A DNA stretch of 64,000 nt, from contig NC_020166.2 of NCBI RefSeq assembly GCF_000224145.3, positions 2,593,352 through 2,657,351 on the forward strand, given 5' to 3'. This document shows positions 10,193 to 23,200 of the stretch, in pieces (positions within the stretch are counted from its first letter, which is position 1; each line of letters starts with the position of its first letter). The notes beneath the pieces are model-generated. The model made no database searches, had not been told where the DNA came from, and saw only the letters and a list, made by a program, of their open reading frames with translations. Origin of the DNA: Ciona intestinalis. Taxonomy: Eukaryota > Chordata > Ascidiacea > Phlebobranchia > Cionidae. The position numbers and the translations under genes are program-made.

Positions 10193-13100
10193 ATTTATAG
10201 CTTGTGTTATTTTCGTGCAATCCAACCTCAAAAACACAGCTACGATTTTTTCACAACCACTTTTTAATGCAAGTCCCAACATACTTTCTACGCACCTGAG
10301 CCTTTATGTTGTTTCTTTCAATTTCAACAAGACCCCGTTTCCATGAAGTTGAATTCTCGCTAAACCATCCGAGGACATTCTGGATTCGGAATGTGTTAGA
10401 GAATTGAATAATTTCTAAGCTCAGTTGGATTTCTGTGTTCAAATAATACCAGAAGTCCAAGCAGTATACACGATGGTCTGAAAACAGTTTATTTATTTAA
10501 CGATTTTTTTAAATTTCACCTTAGGTAATATGTATTGCTTTAATATTTAAATAATTTGATCTTAGCTATTGTATTTTAAACATAAATAAAAAAATGTTAT
10601 AAGATTGTTTTGCAAAAACTATGTTGCAGAATATGCAAACCGGCCAAAAAAAAGAAAAAGGCGCTTAAATTTTTAACATAATATACTACAATTACAGCAA
10701 GGTTTATAATTTTTTAATTGAATAAATTGTTATTATACCGTTTAGAACAATCTCTGGAGACATAAGCACTGAAGTGTATGTTGAAAATACATTTGCATGC
10801 ATACCACCTGAAACATTTATTAATAACAATTGATACTATGTAGTAAAACTTAATGTTTTGTTCAGATAAGATTAAATTCTACATGGGTGGGGTCTCATGC
10901 TTAGGCAAGCCATATACCCTTGTATTCAGATCAAATGTGGCCTTTGGCCTATCAAAAAGGGAGTTTAATATGTATATATATTTTCCTAATCCGAAGAATA
11001 TTTATCATTTTTATGAACCTTTGATACAAAAAAATGGGTATAAAACTATTTCTGATTGTAAGATATAAATGCAGTTTGGACATCAGAGTTCTTATTCATT
11101 TAATTTACTTAGGTGATTCAATAAAATAGAGAACCATTTCCTGTGTGTTCAGATGTTTCAGTGAGTCTTGTGTTTATTGTGTTAGTAGACATGTTGAATT
11201 CTGGGTTGATTGGGTCAAGTGATGAAGTTGTCCAGCCTGTTTTAAGTAAATGGGTAAATTGCTACAGTGAGGCTATTTAGGCCTCAGTTGGCCCTTTACA
11301 CTAATGCTTAAAAAAATCAGTTAATAAAACAAATGTACAATCTAAATTGCAAGAAAATTTATTTAATAATTTGAAAGCTGGTAAAAGCTATTTCAAATAA
11401 ATATATGCAATAGTTTCATTTATCTAAATCTATTGCAAAAATATCATTAAATTGATGTAAATGGGGTATTGCAAAAAATGCAACTTGTTTTACCTGGACA
11501 CAATGGATTGGGTAGATCAAAGCTACAATTGAATCTAAATGGTGGGCATTGTCCCTCATATAAAGTTATATTATCCAAACCAACATTGGTATGCCGTATA
11601 TACCTTCCGCTGATAGCTTCAAACTCAAACTGTAAACATTTTAAACTCAAACTGTAAACCTACAGTTCATCAAAATGAAAAGACTTTTATAAAAGAAATA
11701 GGTCCCTGTCAGGTACAATGTAACTGGAAAACAGCTGTTTTGGAATTGTTTTTACCCTACTAACCTTTCCTAAGTTTATATTAGTCACAAATTACCACAG
11801 TGAATAACAGGCAAGAGATGTTTCGGAATGTAGAACAAAGTTTCAATGTTTACAAATAATGAAAACTAATAAACCATTGTTTGATAATGGTTTGTATTCA
11901 TAAAGTGTGGTCAAACGCTCTAACAGTCATAACTTTCCATAAATAAACAACGAAAGCTTTTTTAAATACACCCATAATAGTGGTAACTTTGCTACATACT
12001 GAAATCACTTTGTTTTTTTTTAATTTCAATTTTTTACATTATATTTTTTCAAATTAACCACCTTAATTTTAGATCCTTGACCTTTAACCTGGGCTAGCCC
12101 ATTGTTCCAAGTATCTTGAAAAGAAACAAAAGATTGAAACAAGCTTTGGACATTAACATGGTTAACTGCGTATAGATTCAATCTTTCTCCATAGTTTGTG
12201 TTGCGTTGGTAAAACCAGAAATCCAAGCAGTATTCTTTCCCCGCTATTAAAAAGTAAATGACAAAATTGTAACATAATATTTCGGTTTTGTAAAGATATT
12301 GCTTTACTATTATGCTGTTATATTCCAATAAATGCAACTTTTTTTATCCTCTCATGGCCGAAAAATGACAGTCGTTATAACATGTCCATGGGTGTTTTGT
12401 TTCATACACTTTATGCCAGCTGTGTCTTGCCCAAAGACATATACGCCCACAATGGTAGCAGCAACGAGCCTTGAACCCATTACCTCTGTGTTGGAGGCTG
12501 GCGCGCTAACCACTTTGCCACAGCGGCTGTCATTTTACAAAAGTGAGACACAAATTCAACAACCCTGTAATACAGATTTTATAATTTAAATTCATTTACC
12601 TTCTAAAACCACCAATGGTGAAACTAGTGTTGTTGTTCTGGAAAATCTCCATCCTGTTCTAGATGCATTTATATGAGCAAATGGACCACCTGTGAACATG
12701 TTTTAAATGAATAAATGAACTGATTATAGCAAGAATATTAAGAGTCAGACAAGCATTTCTGTTCTCAGGTCTTCTTCATTACATCTGGAAGTAAATTGGG
12801 TAGTAGAAATTTTTGGTAGATGTAAATGGTATTTGATTTATCAAAATAAAATGCTTGTGGGTCATTTACTTGTACAATGCTATATTTTATATGAAAGTCA
12901 GTTTATGTTTTAGGTTGTAACAATTAATGCACTGTGCAGTAGGCTAAAATAATATAATACCTATATTAATAACTTTATTTGCCTCTTCGATTACGGTAGC
13001 AAAGATTAAAAATATTTTAAACGATAAGACAGGATATAGTGACAAAACAACAGTTGAAGAAACCAAAAACAGAGATAAAACTATAACTATATTTTTTTTA

Positions 13101-15587
13101 ATACCATAACGAATACTGTGAGATGGAAGTGGATCCAATCTCTCTTGAATTGTTGAAGGGTTACGAACTGTCCAGTCATGGTGGTCAAATGGTTTCTGGC
13201 TCCAACCTGTAATAATCCATGTTACCTACATTACATAATTTTAATTTATCTCTTAAAAAAACTTTAGCAAAGATCATATTAATTAAAAAAAGGTGGAGAA
13301 GAGAATCAACAACAAAACAACAGTCGTTGAAACACGCTGTAGATAAAAAACGGCAGGAAAGAGTGTCAGAGTTCTATTAGGCTCAACACAAGAGTAGTTA
13401 GGAAATTAAACATTTCAGTGCAGTAACACATATTGAAGCAATTCGAACACCTTTTTGTTTTTGTCACCTGTTGCTGAATAACAGGCACTAGTGAAGAATC
13501 CTTTGGTACATACAAGAATAGGCTGGTGAAAAGTGTTAGAGGTTGGTGGTTATTAGGGTGTTAGTTTTAGGGGTTAGCAAATAAGGTGGAGGAGGATTCT
13601 TTACTAGCACCAAATAATAATGAATGTATGGTTTGGTGTTTAATGATAATGTTTTTAACTACAAAATACACCCTTGCAACTTGATGGGACATGTATCTTT
13701 TAACTGACTTTCAAATTTGGCGCCAGTCTAAATACCTTTTTTGTTTACCTTCTCTTTTTTACGCTTTTTCTCTAGTAATCTTTTATTAATTTCGGTAGCA
13801 AGAATCCAACTGTTTCACCATAGATACTCTTATACGTATTGGAGTATCTATAGTTTTTGGAGTATCTATAGTTTCACAAACAAGCTGTACTTATTGGATA
13901 TGTTTGCATAATTAGGCCATGCTATAGGCCACAAACACGATAATAGTAACGCAGCCTTTGTGAAACAGTGTTTAGAGCGCTCGCAACTTGGGGGTTCAAC
14001 TTGCGATGATGCTTTTTGCTGCTACTAATGGTAGCTTTTAAGATCTTGTAAAATGTAAGACTGTTAACCATGTGTTCACTGTTGGATAGTTCACATTACT
14101 AACCTAAGTTTACAGAAAAAAAAACGAAAAAGAAACACAATTATGCAATAGAAACCCGTAAGCGGACACAAGGTGTCGGAAACAAACTTCAGGTTATAGT
14201 AGGTTTGGGTAAAATTGGGCAGGTCATTCATTCCTTTTCCTTGTTCCGTTTGGGAGTAAACAACGATTATGTAGTCTACACAAATGTATAATCGTGTAGC
14301 ACCGTGACTCTAAAAGTGCGTTAATTATTCTTCAAACACAATCAGGAAATATGAGATTTTGTGCTAAAAAGTATTCTATCTTACTCCACAGTACTATATG
14401 ACGAATAGTATAAGACATAATCGCTTTTGTTTTACTTCGCCGGTGCCGCAATATATATGACGTATGCAGATGGAGCCATCGCGCAATGTTACTGACGAAC
14501 CTTACTACTTATTACGATTTCTAATTAAGTGTTTGAGGCCAGGTAAGTACCTGCGGTTGGATAAAACGAGAATAGTATAGTAAGTGGGGGAAATGGGACA
14601 CCTGGGGCAACACATTTATTTAAATGCCCTGATCGTGTTTTAAACAATTAACAATGGCTTATGGGAGTCGTTGAATAAGGTTTTTATAATTCTTTAATTG
14701 TTATTGTTTACTACCAAATGTGACAAGAAGTTAGAATAAAAGGTGTCCCATCTTCCCCTACCCTACTATATAAAATACCTAAATTATGTGTTGTGGAATA
14801 AAGCGGTCGTTATACAAATTGATTAAGTTTTGTGTCCATGTACATTGTACATGTACAGATCGGTGAATATAAAACTTACCGAAAAAACGTGTTTTTAAAA
14901 TTGGCAAAAAAGTTTCAGGTTATAAAAATCCAATGTTTAATAACATAGACGCTGTGACTAGAACAAGATGTTTACCGGCTTAATCAACACCTGGACACTT
15001 TTATATAGGCTATCCCACAGAATTTAGAATCTTGTAGGCTATAAACCGATCTGATAACATTGGTGTCGCAAATTCTATAAAACCAAAGAAGCTATATTAT
15101 AAAAACATAGCCCCAAGGTAAAATATAATTACGTTGTATACAAACGTGCTATCGTATTTAAAATATTTGTACAGTAGTTATAATATAAACATTGCAAAGT
15201 TTGTCATACATAAACTTAATACTGCGGTATCAAACGACTGCAAAAAATATAGTTTATTCCAGCGCCCTTTTTGTTGATAGGGCATTCCTAACCGTATCAT
15301 AGATACATCTTCAAAATTAAAATAATGACACTTTACAAATTTTGACAAAATATGTATTTTTATTTATTTTAAAGCATATAACCCTTTAGGTCTTTTTGGC
15401 GTCGTATTTTACTTAAAGAAGTAAAAAAATTATAACTTTTTACATTTTTACCTGGACACAATGTTCCGCTAGAGAAGTCGCAATCAAAGTTTTGAATTGA
15501 GTTTACATTTACTGCAAGAGCTAAAAAGACAGCGAGAAATATATAACTCAACATTATAGCTCTACTAAAGCCTGTACTGTAATTCAT
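10193..15587 (-). CDS. Secreted protein with two MAM domains, 3' end in gap
   Basis: Nine exons in minus-strand order: 15452-15587, 13117-13206, 12600-12689, 12062-12243, 11494-11629, 11135-11236, 10739-10807, 10285-10477 and 10193-10239. All phases agree. Exon 1 encodes a signal peptide (hydrophobic AIMLSYIFLAVFLALAV). Two MAM domains follow. Each starts with C-[DS]-F-[SD]...LCPG. Each then has a GW exon (GWSQKPFDHHDW; GWTTSS), a GPFAH/GMHANVF exon ending in SP...V, a CLDFW[FY]Y exon, and a terminal FE exon. MAM domain 1 is complete, ending VGLDNITLYEGQC. MAM domain 2 stops at NNTSYK before the gap. MAM domains mediate extracellular adhesion or protein association. The matching exon layout shows that the second domain arose by duplication of the first. 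The intron at 10240-10284 is only 45 bases. The protein may continue into the GT10 domain across the gap. Confidence 0.85.
12328..12532 (-). mobile_element. SINE copy in a MAM gene intron
   Basis: Blocks cctctcatggccgaaaaatgacagtcgttataac, gtcttgcccaaagacatatacgcccacaatgg, cgagccttgaacccattacctctg and gcgcgctaaccactttgccacagcg are present. Part of the middle is deleted. Confidence 0.75.
12955..13095 (+). repeat. Family C interspersed repeat
   Basis: It starts near aataactttatttgcctcttcgattacggtagcaaag and continues attttaaacgataagacaggatatagtgacaaaacaacagttg. The same text recurs near 17080, 19330, 29885, 40330 and 62965. It has no coding content, and its class is unknown. Confidence 0.65.
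13210..15450. other. Large first intron of the MAM gene
   Basis: No exon or other gene is seen. It holds a family C fragment near 13265-13375 and a family A MITE at 14577-14766. Confidence 0.6.
14577..14766 (+). mobile_element. Family A MITE
   Basis: Left end tagtaagtgggggaaatgggacacc. Right end aaggtgtcccatcttcccctaccctacta. The interior carries tgttttaaacaattaacaatgg and the gggagtcgt block typical of the family. Confidence 0.85.
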
Positions 15588-16839
15588 AAGAACAGCAAAA
15601 TTTTAGCAAACGGGGACCTCGTTTTTCTCCTATGGCGCGGCTTCCTGCAATATTGGGCACATCTATTAGCACTATATACAAGTAAATGACTAGAAGTGCA
15701 TTTCTTTCTTATCTTATAAGCTGTAAACATGCGTAGGCAGTAGGTTGATTACAAGATACCTACGAACGCGTAGGCGAATATGTGTATAAGCCCTAAGGAA
15801 GTTTCATACCAATTTATAATTACTTTTTGCTTTACGTGGAAACGAGATATGAATGCCTATAATCAAAGATATTGGGGTGTAAGAAACGTCTTGCATACCC
15901 TTGGTATGTGCACTAAGAAAAACTTTACTAAATTCAAAATTTATGAGCAGACGTAGAGTACTGTAGGGTAAAATGGGATATACATTTAACACATAATATC
16001 TCATATTGACCTGATCGCGTTTTAAACAATTTACAAATCTCTTTTAGAGTTATAAGACTATTTATATACTGTATACATACGACATATAAATGTTCTCTGT
16101 TTCCTACCAAATGGAGGGAAAAAAGAGAATGAAAAAATGTACAATTTTATCTCAACCCATTATAAGGTTATCTCTAAGCTCGGTTTTACTACCAAGCTTG
16201 TGGCCCACCATTACAGAATAAAAGACCACCACACTTACTTACATGAGTGACGTGTTAGATACGATTGCTCCTGCACAGCAAAAGGGTTGTTTTTGTTTTT
16301 AATCAAGGTTTACACATCATATACTACAGACCATCTTTATTCAGTCATCGTATGCGGGGAATTCGGGACGCCACAATACGACTGAACCAACTACGACAGA
16401 ATGTTCGGTTCATTTATCGAAATCAACGAGAGTCATAAACCCCGGCTATGAAAAAAACAGCGACTGGCTTGCTTACCGATATGATGCCCTTACTCGCGAG
16501 AATTTTAAAAAACGTGAAAAACTTTTTTATTTTGATGTATGTAATATGTCGGTTGTTTGGCCGCTTAACAAATTTCATCCAAAACAAACTTACTTGGAAC
16601 AAGAAAGAATTTACTTGCGTAACTTTATTTGTAGCTGATAAAACAGTAAATACGCACTTTTTATATGTGTCGACTACAGAACATGCACAATCGAGTCGCT
16701 CGTCTTTTTTATTATCTCATCATTACATTCACAATTTACTCGAACATTCGAACTGAAATTTTCCAATGAAGTAAAACGATCAGCAGAGTTACTATGACGT
16801 CATAATGTAAGTTGTTCCTCAACAATGAACGCCTAAAAC
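15588..16839. other. Intergenic region between MAM gene and SF3B4
   Basis: No gene is recognised. A decayed family A MITE spans about 15960-16165 (gtagggtaaaatggg ... tcaacccattata). One open frame of 102 codons at 16448-16756 (plus) has no recognisable domain and no splice-supported neighbours. Confidence 0.5.
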
Positions 16840-19800
16840 TCATCTCTGCATCATATTATGCATGGGTGGACCCCCCATATTCGGGGGTGGACCCCGCATT
16901 GGGGGACCATGCATACCCCCGTCGAACATATTTTGGGGCGGGCCCCATGGCATCGGGGGGCCCATCGGAGGCCCCATAGGGGGTGGGGGGCCTCGAGGTT
17001 GGAATTGGTTACCCATTCTTGGACCACCTGCAAAAAATTAAGGTGATATTTAGAAATTTTTATTTAATAAAACATAATATTTTATTATCTGTTTGAAATA
17101 CAGTAACGAAGGTCAGAAGAATTAATTAACAGAGCTTAGAAGAGGGAATTAGCAGCAAAACGACAGTCATTATACACACGCTGCAGGTAAAAGCTACTTG
17201 AGTAAAATGTCAAACAAAATCTTGGCTGCCTAAACCCACAATATAATAAAGTGAACTTATATTCGTTGCATTTAATCAAAACAAATTAAGATTCAATTGG
17301 AAGAAAAGTGTAAGTAAAAACACAACTCGTACAATAGTGGGAACTGGGAAATGACTTTATTTTTGTTTTAATTTAGTTGGACCAGTATTGTCAGATTTGT
17401 AGTCTAGTTCGTGGCTTTGGGTTGGGTGCTAGTAATGTTAACATAAGACACGGGTTTCAAAGCTCGATACTGGTACTAATAATATTAACAACATATGTGT
17501 CCTTGGGCAAGCAACATTTTGTTTTTAGTAAATTGAACAAAAAATTATAGATATATTTTTATTAAAAATGTTTTCTTACCCATTCCCATTGGGGGTCCAT
17601 TGTTGGGCATCATATTAGGAGGACCCATGCCTGGGTTGCCCCAACTCATTTGGTTGTTCATAGCACCAGACTGGTCCATTGACGAAGGGGGCATAGGGGG
17701 CCCTCCATGCATTGGGGGAAGTCCCATGGGTGGGTGGGGCGGCATGGGGCCAGGGGGCATACCCATGGGGGGTAACATAGGTGGCCCAATAGGTGGCATG
17801 CCTGGCATAGACATGGGGGGTGGAGGCATTCCTGAAATAAAAAAAAAAATGACTTAAATTCGGTAGTTTCGGTTATTTAATTGTGTTTTAATTATTTATG
17901 TAATTTTAAAACATCTGTGAAAAATTTTGTTTTAATACTTATAAAAATAAAAATACTTCAATTCCGAATAGGGTTATTATACTGCATAAATTTTTACTCA
18001 ACAATTTTTGGCATTAAATTGAAAAATATCTTACCCATATCCATGTGTGCGAGGTCTAACGGGGTGGGCATCTCACTTGGAGCATCAGCAAACATTGTGT
18101 GAGGTCTGTCAGCTTGTGACAGTGGGTTCTGCACTGCTAGGAGTCTCTCTAAAAAGTTCAATGTACAGATTTAACAAATTTTATGAAAAAATTACATTTT
18201 AAATATTTAATGTATAATTTTTGCAATTTAAAGAGTTTAAAACATAAGTTTTTAAGTAGGTCTTGTTGTATTATACAGTTTATACTTTAAGTGTGACTTA
18301 TTTTATTAGTAAAGTAACTTCAAAATTTAAATTTTTTGTTTTTAACATTCATAATTTAGTTTGCAATACACAAAATAATGGATGGTTACTGCATTTTAAG
18401 AAGAGGCGACTAATTTTGAAATGAAAAATGGACAGTACCACCAGTGGTAGGTGGTAGCCATTACAGAATAGTAAAAGAAATGTGAGATGGAATAGCCATT
18501 ACACATTACTAAAGGTAAAGAAACACTAACCTAATATTCTTAAGTAATAACTGCAATGTATTTGCAGTCCTAAACCTAATCTAGCCTACAATATTCCATA
18601 ACAAGCTACACTATTGGGCCTTACACTTATAAGCGCCGATTTTTTAAAATACAACTGCACATTCTTTGGTTTCATTGCTTACGGATTAAAGCAGTGCGAA
18701 AAAATCCCAGGTTGGGCCTATTCTGCCATCTTAGGTTTTGCACTCTTACTTTGAAAAATGTAACTTGCATTATCCCTGCATGGCCGGAAAACGAAAGTCG
18801 TTATAACACGGGTGTTCTGTTTCAGACACCTTGTACCAGCCTATGAGTTACCCTACACTTGTGGGGGATTTTTTAAAGGGATGTTTTATGTATGGTTGAT
18901 AACTTGTACAACCCATTGCTGGCCACTGGGTTAGAGCAGTAGCTTGTCACATTCATATATAGAACAAAACTAGAAATACCTGCTGCTCCACCATGCCTTT
19001 CTCCTTTTGAATCCTTTTTAAATGCGTATGAAATACTGATGGGACGATTACAGAGATGTTGTCCATTCATTGCTTCCATGGCAGCGTCAGAAGCTTCAAA
19101 ACTCGCAAAGTTTATGAACGCATAACCCTTTGAGTTTCCTGTGTCTGGGTCTCGCATGATCTGTGCAAAAAGTTATTTTGCTTTGGTTTAGGAATGAATG
19201 AATGCAAATTATTTTTCCTCGTATGGCTTGGTAATGACAGTCAATATAGCACAGTGTTCCTACTGTTCTGTTTCTCATACCTCGTGCCCGCTCACGACTT
19301 ACCACATATATGTTAATTTATGCCCCAATAATAATAACTTTATTTGTCTTTTTGATGACAGTAGCGAAGATTTAAAAATATTTTAAACGAAAAGACAGGA
19401 TATAGCAACAAAACAACAGTTGTTAAAACACGCTTACAGTTAAAAACATTTTTACATTTAATTGGAAGAAAATAAGCGTGGTTGCTACACTTACCAGACA
19501 AATGAGCCATTCATGTTTAATTATTATTAAGTTCAACTTTTAACAAAAACAAAAAAATACATGTAATATGTTATATATAATAGTACATAGTAGTACACTG
19601 TTCATACCTTGGGTGTTTGAAGTATAACACCAAATGCACTGAAAGTGTCGTATAAAAGTTTTTCATCAATTTCAGGATCAAGGTTTCCAATAAAAAGATT
19701 TGCGCCAACATCCAAGTTCTTTTGATGTGAAGATGCCTATATAAAAAATTTGTCAATAAAAACTGAGGTGTTATTTAAGGGTATATATATACAAAAAATT

Positions 19801-21479
19801 ACAATAAAATTGAGGTTTATTTCAAGTGTATAGGGCTATATAGGCTACTAGATATGTTAAATATATATATGTATAATATTTCACCGGCACTGATCTTCTG
19901 GCATAAATATATATATGTATTTCCTATTATAGATGCATAAAACAGTGATTTTCTTAGATTTGCAAAGTTACAGCAGAAGCCAAGTATATTTAATACAGCT
20001 TTACGGTAAATGGTAAAAATGTTACCCTGCTATTAAGTGTCTATACAAACAAGCAGGAGAAAACTGTACAGTATTTGACACATATAATTTTGCATACAAA
20101 TGCAGATATTAATTAAAGAAGTTCCTTATGCTTAAAACTGTGTTTAATGTATCTAATTGCATTTAAAAAATTTGGCCAAAATTTTTATCAAAATCCAAAT
20201 AATGTGACGCCTATGTCCCTAACTAGTAGCCAATATTTTGTTAGCTTACAAACCTTATTCACTCGTATAGGTTTCCCATAAAGTTTTATCATATTTAATA
20301 TCTTTATCGCATAATCTGCATCTTCTTCTGCAAGAAATTCGACGAAACCATAACCCTGGTGGCTGCCAGATATACGATCCTGCGAATTAAATGTGACATT
20401 ACATGTTTAATATATATATATTGTTTTTTATTTATTATAAACTTAAACGGTGTTTTAACGACTGTCGATTTGCTGGTAATTTATTTTTTCAATTTTTTTA
20501 ATTAATTTAATCGTTGTTACGATATCCTATAATAAATATTTTATATAAGTCGATATATATCTATATAAATGGTAAATTTTAAGATCCAATTAATTAAAAC
20601 AATAAAAAATGGAATTACAGCAAATTAAATGCCCTTAAAAACATATCTTGGTAAGTTCTGCTAACATACATTTTGCTAAAAAAGCTATTTAAGGTATGGC
20701 AAATAAATCTTCCACAATGACATGTAAGACCAAAACTGTGCCAGCCTGTAACCCAGTCTGCAGAGTATGGCAGGTGCACGGGCGATTTTGTTTACAAACT
20801 TTTGGTTATGCACGCCATGATTTGTCCCACGCACCCAACTAATTAAAGAATAAAAAAAACGTATGTATATATATATATATATATTATATATTGAATTAGG
20901 TAGGATTTTCTAACGTGGCTTGGAAATGTATGCTTTGCATGCCGATTTTTAATTATACCACGCAGGGACACAGGAATAACATCTTGTACGCGCGAGATCT
21001 CGTCAGGAATGGTACGGACATATTCTGCAGACTGACTTGAACTACATTTCTAGCTGTTAACCTGCTATTATTTCATTTTAGCTACAAGTGTTAAATGAGG
21101 TTTTTATATTTATCATTAGCCAAAAAATGTGGTTTAAAAACGAAAACTGTCATACAAGCTTATTGTCGCTTATTCTCAAATACTAAATAAGGCATTGAAA
21201 ATAAAAAAAGAATATTAAAATTCAAGTTTACAAACACTAACCTTTGGCATATGAGTGCTAACCACCACTCCTGCTTGTAGAAACAGTTCCCACAGCAATG
21301 GTTCTGCTACTTTTTCGTCTAAACCTCCGACGTATACAGTAGCATCTGAAAATGTGAATAAAAAAATCAAAAACAAGTTTTCACGAGAATATCAGCTTAA
21401 TAAAATAACCAACACAATTATCTAAATACTAGTCAACGTACTCACCTTGATTACGTTCAGAAATCGGGCCAGCAGCCAT
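16840..21479 (-). CDS. SF3B4: Splicing factor 3b subunit 4 (SAP49)
   Basis: Eight exons in minus-strand order: 21446-21479, 21242-21345, 20254-20379, 19608-19736, 18980-19160, 18035-18148, 17580-17831 and 16840-17027. They give about 375 residues, against about 424 in human. The product is a U2 snRNP SF3b component that holds branch-site pre-mRNA and SF3B2 in the nucleus. It starts [23 protein letters not shown]1 has RNP2 TVYVGGL and RNP1 GYGFVEF. RRM2 has RNP2 NLFIGNL and RNP1 KGYAFINF. These are followed by the linker [17 protein letters not shown] and a Pro/Gly/Met-rich tail of PPM and GPP repeats (last two exons) that ends in HNMMQR. Orthology is secure from both RRMs and the tail. Introns hold SINEs, family B and family C repeats. 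Confidence 0.97.
17065..17345 (+). repeat. Family C interspersed repeat, diverged
   Basis: Blocks gaaatacagtaacgaagg, gcagcaaaacgacagtcattatacacacgctgcag and aaaagtgtaagtaaaaacacaactcgtac match other family C copies. It lies in the last SF3B4 intron. Confidence 0.5.
18760..18945 (-). mobile_element. SINE tail and body fragment
   Basis: Blocks gcatggccggaaaacgaaagtcgttataacacgggtgttctgtttcagacaccttgtaccagc and ggttgataacttgtacaacccattgctggccactgggttagagcagt are present. It lies in an SF3B4 intron directly beside exon 18980-19160. Confidence 0.7.
19188..19312 (-). mobile_element. SINE tail fragment
   Basis: A short (GAAT)n, then cctcgtatggcttggtaatgacagtcaatatagcac and tacctcgtgcccgctcacgacttacc. 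The head is missing. Confidence 0.6.
19327..19530 (+). repeat. Family C interspersed repeat
   Basis: A good copy running from aataataataactttatttgtctttttgatgacagtagcgaag to gccattcatgtttaattattattaag. It includes gacaggatatagcaacaaaacaacagttg and the ggaagaaaataagcgtggttgctac block. Confidence 0.75.
20756..21047. mobile_element. Family B (hAT-like) MITE with internal AT repeat
   Basis: The left end is ccagtctgcagagtatggcagg and the right end is tattctgcagactgac, its inverted form. The interior repeats blocks of the 40400-40656 copy in reverse order (gattttgtttacaaacttttgg, tgtcccacgcacc, gcgcgagatctcgtcagg). A (TA)n run near 20865-20890 interrupts it. It lies in SF3B4 intron 2. Confidence 0.75.
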
Positions 21480-22189
21480 TATTTTGGGCAGTGAAACGCT
21501 TTTTGTTTAAAATTTTACAGAATCCACACAACCTCACGTTTTCTAATTAAACGGCAAAAGTAGTAAAAAAGTTAAAAACTAAACGTCCAAGGTTGGGGGA
21601 ATGGCTGCTTTTTTCTTATGTTCTCTCGCCGAATATGTCGTGGTGTTTATGTGTTTGTAAAGCTATATCAGGCAACGTGTGTATATTTTGCTGGAGAACT
21701 GGAAACGTAATTTTTAATTATAAACAATCCGTATACTACTGGCGAAGGACTGGAGTTGTAATTTTAAACATTACCAATTGCCTCAAAAGCGTGTTTTATA
21801 AAGAAGTGAATAAATAAAACTAACTTTATTCTCACGTTGCTGGAAAACGACAGACGTTTAAATAATTATACGTTATAATAATAGTGTTAATACACCTCGT
21901 GTCAGCTGAGGAGTTACCATATATAGGCTATGTTACTTTGTGGCTTGCCCAAGGACACATACGCCCACAATGGCAGCAACGAGCCTTATCAACAATTTCT
22001 GCAACACTTTATTACCAGCAAATCGCTCCCCGAAGTTATCATTAGGCGTCTTTTAGAACTATCTGGAATATGAAGTTATCTCGATGTATTGATTTCAACA
22101 TGGTTGACAAATATATTACAGTAGGGTAAGACGGGATACTGTAAGCATCCAAATTCTATTTTCCCGATCGTACTTTAAACAAAAGTATA
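21480..22189. other. Upstream flank of SF3B4
   Basis: No gene is recognised. A SINE fragment spans about 21812-21992 (minus; includes ttgctggaaaacgacagacg and cttgcccaaggacacatacgcccacaatgg). A family A MITE end is at about 22121-22170. Confidence 0.5.
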
Positions 22190-23200
22190 TGCATTCACCT
22201 TTCTCCGGTAAGAACTAATGTTATTAAAACACAGAATGTTGCTTTCCTGGGAAAATGAAACATATAATCGCATTGCGAAAAGGGTATAAAAGCAATAGTT
22301 AACTCGAGATAGCTTATGTCAATTGTAGTTGTCAATCATGTCAAAATAATTCACTTCAAGATAACTTCCTGCTTTTAATAATCTTCATGGGACGCTTAAT
22401 GAGCTTAGTTCTAGGTACGCCTGTCAATCAAGGTAGAATATTACTTCCCGCAACGTTATTGGTGCACATGTCAATCAATGAAAACTTTCCGCGACGATTT
22501 GCCGAGAAATTGTTGGCTTCTTTACCCAGGACGCTTTCATGGGCTATTGAAATATTTCTATTAAATAGTTAGTCTTGCTTTTATGCTGGTACCGTTCCTT
22601 GTAAGTATAGACTGGTTCTAACCCCTCTTATAAATGTTTTTTCGAAATATGGATGTCCGAGACGGTTTTAGTACAACTGTTAATAATTTATGTGTAAGGA
22701 AAAAATGCTTTTAGCAACATTTAACGTTTTTCAGTAAGAAAGACATGTATTCACCTACTCTCGATAAAAAGCAATGATATCAAAACATAGAATATCGCTG
22801 TCTTAAGACAATAAAAACATGTAACCGCATTGCGGTGAAATAGGTATAAAAGCAATTGGTCAACTCAAGATAGCTTGTCTCAATGTAGTTGTCAAATAGG
22901 TTGAAAAAATTCACTTCAAGGTAACTTCCTGCTTTGAATAATCTTCATGGGACGCTTAGCTTAGATCTAGGTACACCTGTCAATCAATTTAGAATATTAC
23001 TACCCGCAACGTTCTTGGTGCACATGTCAATCAATGAAAACTTATCGCAACGATTTGCCGTTAATGAGCTGTTGCAAGAAATTGTTGGCTTCTTTACCTA
23101 GGACGCCTTAACGGGTTATCAAAATATTTCTAATAAATAGTTATTCTTGCTTTTATGTTGGTAGCGTTCCTCGTACGGATTGACTAGTTCAACCCCATTT
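22190..23200 (+). repeat. Diverged tandem duplication of a unit of about 450 bases, non-coding
   Basis: Two copies lie in direct orientation, about 22190-22610 and 22743-23180. Shared blocks include ggtataaaagcaat, tcacttcaag[ag]taacttcctgcttt, tcttcatgggacgctta, ctaggtac[ga]cctgtcaatcaa, ggtgcacatgtcaatcaatgaaaac and gaaattgttggcttctttac. An open frame in copy 1 (22387-22572) is broken by a stop after five codons in copy 2, so the conservation is not coding. A third partial copy is at 24950-25095. Each unit holds a TATA-like motif and a GATA/ETS-like pair. Confidence 0.75.

Noticed and set aside
16448-16756. 102-codon plus-strand open frame
   Set aside because: No recognised domain, no splice-supported neighbours, and AT-rich composition. 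There is not enough to call a gene.
17600-17857. Gly-rich plus-strand frame
   Set aside because: It is the complement of the Pro/Met-rich SF3B4 exon. The minus-strand frame has the splice sites and the orthologue match.
22387-22572. 61-codon open frame in the first copy of the 22.2 kb unit
   Set aside because: The second copy has a stop after five codons in the same place, so the frame is not conserved.
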